The notes under the pieces were generated by a model, which was not told where the DNA came from, searched no databases, and was given only the letters and a program-made list of their open reading frames with translations. DNA of 34,226 bases from the NCBI GenBank assembly GCA_027365055.1, contig DAHXOD010000006.1, positions 1 through 34,226 on the forward strand, given 5' to 3'. Position numbers and translations under genes: made by a program. Source of the stretch: a bacterium (lineage in GTDB: Bacteria; Actinomycetota; Acidimicrobiia; Acidimicrobiales; RAAP-2). Of the stretch, positions 6,712 to 15,374 are shown piece after piece (within the stretch, counting starts at the first letter, position 1; every line of letters starts with the position of its first letter).

Positions 6712-9574
6712 AGCGGAAGGCCCGGTTCCGGCCGGTGGACCGCCAGGTCCACTGATCCTGTTGGACGGGATGTCCCTTGCGTTCCGGGCATACTTCGCGC
6801 TGCCGGCCGATCTCTCCACCAGTGACGGCGTCGTCACCAATGCCGTCCACGGGTTTGCTTCGATGCTGGTGAACTTGGTCCGGGACCAGCGTCCCGCCGG
6901 CCTGGCCGTCGCCTTCGACCTTCCCGGTGGGACCTTCCGGGACGACCTGGTGGACGAGTACAAGGGCGGACGGGCCGAGACACCCGAAGACCTGCTGCCC
7001 CAGTTCGACATGATCCGGTCCCTGGTGGGCTCTCTGGCGATCCCGGTGATCGACGCCCCCCGGTTCGAGGCCGACGACGTGCTCGCCACGTTGGCGACCC
7101 AGGCGCGCGATCGAGCGCAACCGGTGATCGTGGTCACTGGGGACCGCGATGCATTTCAGCTGGTCGAGGATCCCTACATCCGCGTGCTCTACAACCGCCG
7201 GGGCGTGAGCGACTACGCCCTGTACGACGAGGCCGGGATCGTGGAGCGTACCGGGGTACGGCCTGGGGACTACCCCTTGCTGGCATCCTTGCGAGGAGAC
7301 CCTTCGGACAACCTCCCCGGGGTGCCCGGGGTGGGGGAGAAGACTGCCGCCAAACTGGTCAACGAGTACGGAGACCTGGAGACCCTGTACGCGCATCTCG
7401 ACGCGCTCTCGCCCAAGCTGCGTGAGAACCTGGCTGCGCATCGCGAGCGCGTGCTGAAGAACGCCGAGGTCATCCCGTTGGTCCGGGATGTCTCGATCGA
7501 TGTCGGGGTCGAGGAATTGACCCTCGGTGGCTGGGACGAGGAGACAGCCCGCCAGTGCTTCGCCGAGCTCGAGCTGCGCACGCTGTGGACCAAGTTCCGA
7601 GATCTGATGCGAGACGGGCGCTTCGGGACACCGTCGGCCACCCCGTCGCCGGGCGCGGCGCCGGGCGGGGGGGCCGGCCCCGCGGACCCCCCTGGCGGTG
7701 TGGTGGCCGAACCAGACTGGCTGGTCGCTCCCGAGGTGGTGGTGCCCGAGACACCGGAACAGGCCGTCGCCGCACTCGATGCCCTGGAGGCAGGCGTGCG
7801 GGCGGCGACCGGGGTGGTCGCGTCGGCCGCCCGGTGGGCGGGGACACCGGGCCGTTCGGCAGTGCGGTCGCTGACGTTGGCCGCCGAAGCATCCGGTCCG
7901 GCCGTTCACCTGACCGGATCCGAGCAGTCCGATGACCCGGACGGGCTTGTGGCCGGCCTCGTCGGGAATGCGACGGTGCGGTCCCGGCTGGCGGTGCTGC
8001 TGGGCGCCGGCGGCGTCGGGGTCGTCGGGCACGACGTCAAGGAGCTGATGCGGGTCCTGTTGCCGGTCGGGGTGGATATCACTGGGTTGTCGATGGACAC
8101 GGCGGTGGCGGCGTACCTCCTCGACCCCTCGGTCGACCGGTACCGGGTCGCCGACCTGGCCCGGAACTATCTCGGGGTGGTCATCGAAGACGAGACGGGC
8201 CCTCCGGGTCAGGGCACCTTCGCTCTCGAGGAGGAGGACGACCGTCAGCTGGAGTCCGGACCGCGGCATGATGCGCTGGCCGCCGCCCGCCTGGTCGCCG
8301 TGCTCGGGCGGCTCCGTCGACCCCTCGAAGAGGCGCTCTCGGCCGTCGAGGAGCGCACCCTGCACGACACGGTGGAACGACCGCTGGTCCGGGTGCTCGC
8401 CCGCATGGAGGTCGCGGGCGTCCCGGTCGACCGGGAGGTCCTGCGGTCGATCGCCGCCGGTCTGGTCGACGAGTGTCGATCGCTCGAAGGGACCATCCAG
8501 GAGCTGGCCGGGTTCACGTTCAACGTCAATTCGGTGCCCCAGCTCCGAGACGTCCTCTACACCCGCTTGTCGCTCACCCCGGTGCGCAAAACCAAGACCG
8601 GCTTCTCCACCGATGCCCGGACCCTCGAGCAGCTTCGGGGCCAGCACCCCATCATCGACGCGCTGCTCCGATACCGGGAGATCGAGAAGCTGCGTTCGAC
8701 CTACGGTGAGAGCCTGGCCGCGGAGGTGGCTTCCGACGGTCGGATCCATGCCACCTTCCGTCAGACCGTGGCCCGCACCGGCCGGCTCTCCTCCGACCGT
8801 CCGAACCTCCACAACATCCCGGTGCGCACGGACGAAGGACGACGCTTCCGCGAGGCGTTCGTGCCGTCGCCCGGTCGCAGCCTGCTGGTGGCCGACTACG
8901 ACCAGGTGGAGCTGCGTGCGATCGCCCACCTGTCCGGAGATCCCGGCCTGACCGCCGCGTTCGAGGCGGGTGAGGACATCCACCGGACCGTGGCGTCCCG
9001 AGTGTTCGGCGTCGACCGGGAAGCGGTCACCGCTCAGCAGCGGTCGACGGCGAAAATGGTGTCCTACGGGCTTGCCTACGGGATGGAGGCGTACGGGCTG
9101 TCTCAGCGGCTGGGGATCCCCGTCGACGAGGCACAGGGGATCCTCGAAGCATTCTTCGCCGCATTCCCCGCGGTTCGCCAGCACATGGACGACGCGGTGG
9201 CCAGCGCCCGCAAGACCGGCTTCACTGTGACCGAGTACGGCCGACGCCGCCCGCTCCCCGACTTGGCGTCGTCCAGCTACCAGGTCCGCCAGGCGGCTGA
9301 GCGGCAGGCGATGAACGCCGGCATCCAGGGTCTGGCCGCCGACCTGTTCAAGATCGCCCTGGTTCGCCTCGACGCGGCGCTCGAGCAAGGGGGGTTCCGC
9401 TCCGTCCTGGTGCTTCAGGTCCACGACGAGGTGATGGTCGACGTCGATCCCGAAGAGTCCGACGCGGTGGCCCGGTTGACCGAGGAGGCCCTGGTCGGCG
9501 CGGCGGCGTTGCGGGTGCCGCTGAAGGTGGCAATGTCCTGGGGCTCGTCGTGGGCGGCGGCCAAAGGCGGGTAG
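6701..9574 (+). CDS. polA: DNA polymerase I
   Basis: 5' nuclease domain (LLDGMSLAFRAYFALP, VTGDRDAFQLV, GVPGVGEKTAAKL) and polymerase motifs (DYDQVELRAIAHLSGD, RSTAKMVSYGLAYGMEAYGL, LQVHDEVMVDV). Start at 6701 likely. Confidence 0.95.
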   Translation: MPRKAEGPVPAGGPPGPLILLDGMSLAFRAYFALPADLSTSDGVVTNAVHGFASMLVNLVRDQRPAGLAVAFDLPGGTFRDDLVDEYKGGRAETPEDLLPQFDMIRSLVGSLAIPVIDAPRFEADDVLATLATQARDRAQPVIVVTGDRDAFQLVEDPYIRVLYNRRGVSDYALYDEAGIVERTGVRPGDYPLLASLRGDPSDNLPGVPGVGEKTAAKLVNEYGDLETLYAHLDALSPKLRENLAAHRERVLKNAEVIPLVRDVSIDVGVEELTLGGWDEETARQCFAELELRTLWTKFRDLMRDGRFGTPSATPSPGAAPGGGAGPADPPGGVVAEPDWLVAPEVVVPETPEQAVAALDALEAGVRAATGVVASAARWAGTPGRSAVRSLTLAAEASGPAVHLTGSEQSDDPDGLVAGLVGNATVRSRLAVLLGAGGVGVVGHDVKELMRVLLPVGVDITGLSMDTAVAAYLLDPSVDRYRVADLARNYLGVVIEDETGPPGQGTFALEEEDDRQLESGPRHDALAAARLVAVLGRLRRPLEEALSAVEERTLHDTVERPLVRVLARMEVAGVPVDREVLRSIAAGLVDECRSLEGTIQELAGFTFNVNSVPQLRDVLYTRLSLTPVRKTKTGFSTDARTLEQLRGQHPIIDALLRYREIEKLRSTYGESLAAEVASDGRIHATFRQTVARTGRLSSDRPNLHNIPVRTDEGRRFREAFVPSPGRSLLVADYDQVELRAIAHLSGDPGLTAAFEAGEDIHRTVASRVFGVDREAVTAQQRSTAKMVSYGLAYGMEAYGLSQRLGIPVDEAQGILEAFFAAFPAVRQHMDDAVASARKTGFTVTEYGRRRPLPDLASSSYQVRQAAERQAMNAGIQGLAADLFKIALVRLDAALEQGGFRSVLVLQVHDEVMVDVDPEESDAVARLTEEALVGAAALRVPLKVAMSWGSSWAAAKGG

Positions 9575-9669
9575 CATGGTCAGTCGGCCACCGCGGCGTG
9601 GTCGAGCAGTTGGGTTCCGCGGCCGAACGTGCCGCAGGAGCCTCGTCCGGAAAGCGAGCGACCTACTTC

Positions 9670-11175
9670 ATGTCTGACCTGTTGGCAGTACCCGGGGGAC
9701 CAGCTCTCCTCTCACCCGAGGCGATGGGCCACTTCGACGAGGACGGGGTCTACGTCCCCCGCTCGATCACCGAGGACGACCTCGGCGGGTCGTCCCTCGA
9801 AGACGCGATGGTCGGCACCATCGTGGAGTTCGAGGACGGTGACCTGGTGCACGGAACCGTCGTGAAGATCGATCGCGACGAAGTGCTTCTCGACATCGGG
9901 TTCAAGTCCGAGGGCGTGGTACCGGTCCGTGAACTGTCGATCCGCAACGACGTGGATCCGTCGGAGATCGTCACGCTGGGCGAGGCGATCGAGGCCCTGG
10001 TCCTCCAGAAGGAGGACAAGGAGGGTCGCCTGATCCTCTCGAAGAAGCGTGCCCAGTACGAGCGGGCCTGGGGTACCATCGAACAGCTGAAGGAAGCCGG
10101 TGAGATGGTCACCGGACCGGTGATCGAGGTGGTCAAGGGTGGATTGATCGTCGATATCGGCCTGCGCGGGTTTCTGCCGGCGTCGTTGGTGGAGCTGCGC
10201 CGGGTGCGCGAGCTGCAGCCCTACGTGGGGCGCACCATCGAAGCGAAGATCATCGAGCTCGATCGCAACCGCAACAACGTGGTCCTCTCGCGCCGGGCCT
10301 GGCTCGAGGAGACCCAGAAGGAGCAGCGGGGCGAGTTCCTCGAGAACCTCAAGCCGGGCGAGCGCCGGAGGGGAACCGTCTCGTCGGTGGTCAATTTCGG
10401 CGCCTTCGTCGACCTCGGCGGCATGGACGGCCTGGTTCACGTGTCGGAGCTGTCGTGGAAGCACGTCGACCACCCCTCGTCGGTGGTGGCCGTCGGGGAC
10501 GAGATCGAGGTCGAGGTGCTCGATGTCGATCTGTCCAAGGAGCGGATCAGCCTGTCGCTCAAGGCCACCCAGACCGACCCCTGGCAAGAGTTCGCCAATT
10601 CCCACCAGGTCGGTGAGCTGGTGTACGGGCGGATCACCAAGCTGGTGCCGTTCGGCTCGTTCGTGCAGGTGGGCGACGGTATCGAGGGATTGGTGCACAT
10701 CTCCGAGATGGCGGTGCATCACGTCGACCTTCCGGAGCAGGTCGTGAGTCCCGGCGAGGAGCTGTGGGTGAAGATCATCGACATCGACCTCCAACGCCGG
10801 CGGATCAGCCTGTCGATCAAGCAGGCCGCCGAGGGTGGCGAGGTCTCCGAGGAGTACCGCGAGGCGTTCGGGGAGCATGCCTACGACGCGGAGGGCAATT
10901 ACATCGGCCCCTTCGACTACACCGAGTCCGAGTTCACCCCCGAAACGGAGGCGCAGGCGGCGTGGGCCGACTTTGTCGTCGAGCACGGAACCGGCGAGGC
11001 GCCGGCCGCCGAAGCAGCGCCGGCCCCCGAAGCAGCGCCGGCCCCCGAAGCAGCGCCTGTGGCCGAAGCAGCGCCTGTGGCCGAAGCAGCGTCGGCCCCC
11101 GAAGCAGCGCCGGCCACGGCAGCAGCGCCGGCCCCGGAAGCAGCGTCCGCTGAGGCGGCTCCCGGGGAGGGCTGA
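9670..11175 (+). CDS. rpsA: 30S ribosomal protein S1
   Basis: Four S1 domains (e.g. GTVVKIDRDEVLLDIGFKSEGVVPVREL; GTVSSVVNFGAFVDLGGMDGLVHVSELSWKHVDHPS), Ala/Pro/Glu-rich tail. ATG at 9670; ORF call 9550 is upstream-extended. Confidence 0.95.
   Translation: MSDLLAVPGGPALLSPEAMGHFDEDGVYVPRSITEDDLGGSSLEDAMVGTIVEFEDGDLVHGTVVKIDRDEVLLDIGFKSEGVVPVRELSIRNDVDPSEIVTLGEAIEALVLQKEDKEGRLILSKKRAQYERAWGTIEQLKEAGEMVTGPVIEVVKGGLIVDIGLRGFLPASLVELRRVRELQPYVGRTIEAKIIELDRNRNNVVLSRRAWLEETQKEQRGEFLENLKPGERRRGTVSSVVNFGAFVDLGGMDGLVHVSELSWKHVDHPSSVVAVGDEIEVEVLDVDLSKERISLSLKATQTDPWQEFANSHQVGELVYGRITKLVPFGSFVQVGDGIEGLVHISEMAVHHVDLPEQVVSPGEELWVKIIDIDLQRRRISLSIKQAAEGGEVSEEYREAFGEHAYDAEGNYIGPFDYTESEFTPETEAQAAWADFVVEHGTGEAPAAEAAPAPEAAPAPEAAPVAEAAPVAEAASAPEAAPATAAAPAPEAASAEAAPGEG
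11000..11155 (+). repeat. 18-bp-period repeat encoding the rpsA C-terminal tail ([A-P/S-A/V-P/A-E-A]n)
   Basis: Repeated GCGCCGGCCCCCGAAGCA-type units give AAPAPEAAPAPEAAPVAEAAPVAEAASAPEAAPATAAAPAPEAASAEAA. Confidence 0.85.
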
Positions 11176-11185
11176 CCACTTCTAA

Positions 11186-11221
11186 CGCTGACCGGTCGGC
11201 GGGGGTTTGCGCCGGTCAGCG
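11186..11221. terminator. Perfect 10-bp inverted repeat between convergent rpsA and oppF; putative bidirectional terminator
   Basis: CGCTGACCGG (11186-11195) / CCGGTCAGCG (11212-11221), 16-nt loop; no clear U-tract. Confidence 0.55.
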
Positions 11222-11269
11222 CGGCACGTGGCGACGGCGCATGTCTCGGCGACGGGACTCGTTCGGAGA

Positions 11270-12313
11270 TCAGACGGTGGTCGCCGCCGGCCGTTCGGGC
11301 ACGGGAGACAGCTGGCGCAGAGGGAAGTGGCAGGCCACTTGGTGGCCGGGAGAGACCTCGCGCAACGGCGGTTCCTCCGAAGCGCACCGATCCTGGACGT
11401 AGGGACACCGGGTCCGGAACCGGCAGCCCGAAGGGGGGTTGAGCGGGGACGGGAGCTCCCCGGTCAGCGGTTCGTGGGTGGAGACATGCTCGGGGTCGGG
11501 CTCGGGGATCGACGCCATCAGGGCTTCGGTGTAGGGATGGGCCGGTGAACGGTAGAGGTCGTCGGAGTCGGCCAGTTCGACCAGCTTGCCCAGGTACATC
11601 ACCGCGACCCGGTCGCTGACGTTCTTCACCACGGCCAGGTCGTGAGCGATGAACACCATGGTGAGGCCGAAGGCGGCTTTGAGGTCGGCGAGCAGGTTGA
11701 GGATCTGAGCCTGCACGGAGACGTCGAGCGCCGAGACCGGTTCGTCGCAGATCAACATGGAGGGCTTGGCCATCAGCGCCCGGGCGATGCTGATCCGTTG
11801 GCACTGACCCCCGGAAAACTCTTGGGGCCGCCGGTCCCCGGCGGTGTCGGGATCGATCCCGACCGACTCGAGCATCGAGCGCACCTGCGCGGCACGCTCC
11901 TCCGCGGATCCGGTCCCCCAGATGGCCAGGGGCTCGGCCACGATGTCGCGGATGCGCCGACGGGGATTGAGCGAGGAGATCGGATCCTGAAAGATCATCT
12001 GGATCCGGGTGCGGGTCTTGCGGAGCTCGCGCTTGGAGAGGCGTCCAAGATCCTGTCCCTGGAACCGCACCGATCCGGAGGTGGCGGGTTGCACCTGTAC
12101 GAGGGCGCGCCCGGTCGTGGTCTTTCCGCAGCCGGACTCGCCGACCAGGCCGAGCGTCTCACCCGTCCTCACCTCGAAGCTGATGTCCGAGACCGCTTGG
12201 ACCCGCTCCTTCCCGGATCGGAACTCGACCACCAGATGCTCGACTTCGAGCATCACCGGGGCCTCGGCGGCGGATCCAGCGTTCGTTCCAGGGGTCGCGG
12301 CGGGACCGGTCAT
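11270..12313 (-). CDS. Oligopeptide/dipeptide ABC transporter ATP-binding protein (OppF/DppF type)
   Basis: GLVGESGCGKTTTGRAL Walker A, EFSGGQCQRISIARAL signature, LICDEPVSALDVSVQ Walker B, CRFRTRCPYVQDRC C-terminal Cys motif. Start MTGPAAT at 12313. Confidence 0.92.
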   Translation of the reverse strand: MTGPAATPGTNAGSAAEAPVMLEVEHLVVEFRSGKERVQAVSDISFEVRTGETLGLVGESGCGKTTTGRALVQVQPATSGSVRFQGQDLGRLSKRELRKTRTRIQMIFQDPISSLNPRRRIRDIVAEPLAIWGTGSAEERAAQVRSMLESVGIDPDTAGDRRPQEFSGGQCQRISIARALMAKPSMLICDEPVSALDVSVQAQILNLLADLKAAFGLTMVFIAHDLAVVKNVSDRVAVMYLGKLVELADSDDLYRSPAHPYTEALMASIPEPDPEHVSTHEPLTGELPSPLNPPSGCRFRTRCPYVQDRCASEEPPLREVSPGHQVACHFPLRQLSPVPERPAATTV

Positions 12314-13440
12314 GACGCGGGAGCCTCGACGGCGTTGTTGGGTGCCCCGTTGGTGGTGAGGGTCACCGGCTGGCCCGATCCGCTCGGCCCGGAAGGGACG
12401 CCGTCGACCAGGGGGAACCAACAGGCGAACAGGTGATCAGGCGAACCGGCGGTGCGCAACGGTGGGTCGGCCTCCCGGCACTTGTCCTGGACGTAGGGGC
12501 ACCGGGGCGAGAACCGGCAACCGGTGGGGGGGTGGATCAGATCGGGAGGTCTGCCTCCGATGGCCCGGAGCCGGGTGCCGCTCGGATCGGACAGCCGAGG
12601 GATGGAGTCCATCAGGGCTCGCGTGTAGGGCATGCGGGTGTGGGCGAACAGGGTCCGGGTGGGTGCCCGCTCGACGATCCTCCCGGCGTACATCACCGCG
12701 ATGTCGTCGGCCCGTTTGGCCACCACGCCCAGGTCGTGGGTGACCAGAATGACCGCCATGTGGCGTTCCTGTTGCATCGCGGCCAGCAGATCGAGGATCT
12801 GGGCTTGGACGGTGACGTCGAGCCCGGTGGTGGGCTCGTCCGCCAGCACCAGGCGCGGGGCGCAGGCGAGCGCGATGGCGATCATCACCCGCTGACGCAT
12901 GCCGCCGGAGAGCTGAAAGGGGTAGGACCGGATCCGTTGCTCGGGGGAGGGGATCCCCACCGACCGGAGGAGCTCGATGGCGGTGGCGGTCGCCTCCTTC
13001 CGATCCATCTTCAGATGGAGGCGTAGCGACTCGGTGATCTGACGCCCGATCCGGACCACCGGGTTGAGGGCGGTCATCGGATCCTGGAAGATCATGCTGA
13101 GCTGCGCACCCCATACCTGGCGGAGCTGGGCCGGCTCCATGGCGGTGAGGTCGTGACCGGCGAACCGGACGGTCCCACTGCGGAGCACGTCACGGGCGGG
13201 GAGCAGGCCCATGATCGAGCGCGACAGCACGGTCTTGCCCGACCCCGACTCGCCCACCACCCCGAGCGTCTGTCCCCGGTTGACGGTGAGGGAGACCCGG
13301 TCGACCGCGTGGACGGTCCCTCGCGTCGTCCGGAACGACGTGACGAGGTCCTCCACCTCCAACAGCGGATCGGCCAGGTCGCTCACGTCGGGGAAGTGGA
13401 GGGTGCCGGCGTTTCCTCTCCCAGCGGTGGGCCTGATCAC
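12310..13440 (-). CDS. Oligopeptide/dipeptide ABC transporter ATP-binding protein (OppD/DppD type)
   Basis: [62 protein letters not shown]. Confidence 0.92.
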   Translation of the reverse strand: MIRPTAGRGNAGTLHFPDVSDLADPLLEVEDLVTSFRTTRGTVHAVDRVSLTVNRGQTLGVVGESGSGKTVLSRSIMGLLPARDVLRSGTVRFAGHDLTAMEPAQLRQVWGAQLSMIFQDPMTALNPVVRIGRQITESLRLHLKMDRKEATATAIELLRSVGIPSPEQRIRSYPFQLSGGMRQRVMIAIALACAPRLVLADEPTTGLDVTVQAQILDLLAAMQQERHMAVILVTHDLGVVAKRADDIAVMYAGRIVERAPTRTLFAHTRMPYTRALMDSIPRLSDPSGTRLRAIGGRPPDLIHPPTGCRFSPRCPYVQDKCREADPPLRTAGSPDHLFACWFPLVDGVPSGPSGSGQPVTLTTNGAPNNAVEAPAS

Positions 13441-14396
13441 AGGAGCCCCTCCCGCACGTCGAAGCGTTGCCGCAGCCGGTCACCGATCAGGTTGATGGAG
13501 AGTAGCAACAGAAACATGGCGAGGGCCGGCCACATCAGGATGTAGGGGTTGGTGCTGAGGTTGCCGTTCGACGTGCCCTCCGAGATGATGTTCCCCCACG
13601 ACGGGGTGGGGAGGGCCACGGAAAGGCCGAGGAAGGCCAGGGAGCCTTCGAGGACGATGACACCGGCCACCGCGATCAGCCCGAACGCCACCGCCACCGG
13701 GATCACGTTCGGGAGGATCTCCTTGAAGACGATGCGGGTGCTGGTGGCGCCCAGGGTCCGTGCCGCCACGACGAAGTCCCGGTTGGCGTACGCCAACGAC
13801 GAGGCCCGGACCACCCGGAACAGGACCGGGATGGTGGCTACGCCGATGATGATGGTGATCTTCGCCAGGGTCTGACCCCAGAAGGCGACGATGGCGATGA
13901 CCGCCACGATGGCCGGGAACGCCAGGATGACGAAGGAGGCGGCATTCAAAACGATGTCCAATTTGCCGCCCCGGAATCCCGAGATGAGGCCGAGCGTCCC
14001 ACCGATGGCCATGCCGATGCCTACCGCCCCGAACCCGACCACCAGCGAGACCCGGGCTCCGTAGATGATCCGGCTGAGGAGGTCTCGGCCCAGATCGTCG
14101 GTGCCCAGCAGATGGTGGAGGCTGGGACCGACGTTGATGGCCGCATAGTTCTGGAGGTTCGGGTTGGGGAGGGGCAGCAGGTTGGCGATGACGGCCAGGA
14201 GCACCACCAGGCCGACCCAGCCGAGCGCCAGCCAGAACAGGAGGCCGAGCGGCCGCCGGGCCAGCGCCTCGTCGGTCTCGGGCGCTGGTTCCTGGCGCAT
14301 CACTACCATCTCGTCGACGGCGGCCTGACCGGGGAACGTGTCGGTGGGCAACGTCTGTCCCGAGCCGGTGGATCGGAGCTCGCGGTCGTCAGGCAT
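13437..14396 (-). CDS. Oligopeptide/dipeptide ABC transporter permease (OppC/DppC type)
   Basis: HHLLGTDDLGRDLLSRIIYGARVSLVVGFGAV; VRASSLAYANRDFVVAARTLGATSTRIVFKEILPNV EAA loop; multiple hydrophobic TM segments. Confidence 0.92.
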   Translation of the reverse strand: MPDDRELRSTGSGQTLPTDTFPGQAAVDEMVVMRQEPAPETDEALARRPLGLLFWLALGWVGLVVLLAVIANLLPLPNPNLQNYAAINVGPSLHHLLGTDDLGRDLLSRIIYGARVSLVVGFGAVGIGMAIGGTLGLISGFRGGKLDIVLNAASFVILAFPAIVAVIAIVAFWGQTLAKITIIIGVATIPVLFRVVRASSLAYANRDFVVAARTLGATSTRIVFKEILPNVIPVAVAFGLIAVAGVIVLEGSLAFLGLSVALPTPSWGNIISEGTSNGNLSTNPYILMWPALAMFLLLLSINLIGDRLRQRFDVREGLL

Positions 14397-14399
14397 GGG

Positions 14400-15344
14400 T
14401 CACTCCCGGGTCACTCGTGGATCGACCACCGTGAAGAGGAAGTCGACGATGAACTGCAGCACGACATAGGCGATAGCGACGACCAGAGCGATGCCCTGGA
14501 TGACCAGGTAGTCGCGTTGCTGGACGGCCACGACGATCGAGTAGCCCAGGCCGTTCATGGCGAAGAGGTACTCGACGATGAACGTGCCGGCCAGCAGGGC
14601 ACCGATGTTGACGCCGGCCGCCGCCATCAGGGAGAAGGTGGACGGCCGGAAAGCGTGGCGCATCATGATGTAGCGGTTGGAGAGGCCCTTGGAACGGGCC
14701 ATGGTGATGAAGTCTTCTTGGAGGGTGCTGATCAGGTCCGACCGGAGGAGCCGGTAGTAGACGGCGATCGAGGCCGCGGTCAGCGCCAGCCCCGGAAGGA
14801 TCATGTCGTGGATGTTGGTGGCCGGGTCGGTGGTGAACGAGGTGTAGCCGGTCGCCGGGAACCACTTCAGGGCTACGGCGAAGACGGCCACGAAGACCGG
14901 GGCGATCACGAACGGGGGCAGGGCGAGCAACCCGAACGTCCCGGTGGTCGCTACGTTGTCCACCGGGCGGTTGGGGCGCCGGGCGGTGAACAGCGCCAGC
15001 GGGATCGCCACCGCGAACGCCACCACCTGGGACACGATGATGAGCTCCAGGTCGATGGGGAACCCGGTGGCGATGATGTGGCCGACCGACTCGTGGGTGA
15101 CGTAGGACTCGCCGAGGTTGCCGCTGAAGACGTGGCTGATCCAGATCCAGTACTGCTGGTAGAGGGGCTTGTTCAGCCCGAGCTGGGCGAGGAGCAGGGC
15201 GCGGTTGTGGGCGGTGTCGTTGGGACCCAGGATGACCACCGTCGGATCCCCCGGGAGGAGGTGCACCAGAAGGAACACCAGGATCGAGATGATGAACCCG
15301 ACGACGACCAGTTGCCCCAGTCGCTTGGCGAGGTAGGCGAGCAT
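14400..15344 (-). CDS. Oligopeptide/dipeptide ABC transporter permease (OppB/DppB type)
   Basis: N-terminal MLAYLAKRLGQLVVVGFIISILVFLLVHLLPGDP; LLRSDLISTLQEDFITMARSKGLSNRYIMMRHAFRPS EAA loop. Confidence 0.92.
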   Translation of the reverse strand: MLAYLAKRLGQLVVVGFIISILVFLLVHLLPGDPTVVILGPNDTAHNRALLLAQLGLNKPLYQQYWIWISHVFSGNLGESYVTHESVGHIIATGFPIDLELIIVSQVVAFAVAIPLALFTARRPNRPVDNVATTGTFGLLALPPFVIAPVFVAVFAVALKWFPATGYTSFTTDPATNIHDMILPGLALTAASIAVYYRLLRSDLISTLQEDFITMARSKGLSNRYIMMRHAFRPSTFSLMAAAGVNIGALLAGTFIVEYLFAMNGLGYSIVVAVQQRDYLVIQGIALVVAIAYVVLQFIVDFLFTVVDPRVTRE

Positions 15345-15374
15345 GTGTGCGTGGCTCGGGCCGGTTCCCGGTGC

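Noticed and set aside
6629-9577. 982-aa minus-strand ORF opposite polA, and similar long antisense ORFs (e.g. 14112..16373 +, 17617..20259 -, 21392..23134 -)
   Set aside because: GC-rich shadow frames opposite strongly recognisable genes; low-complexity Arg/Gly/Pro/His-rich translations with no domain motifs.
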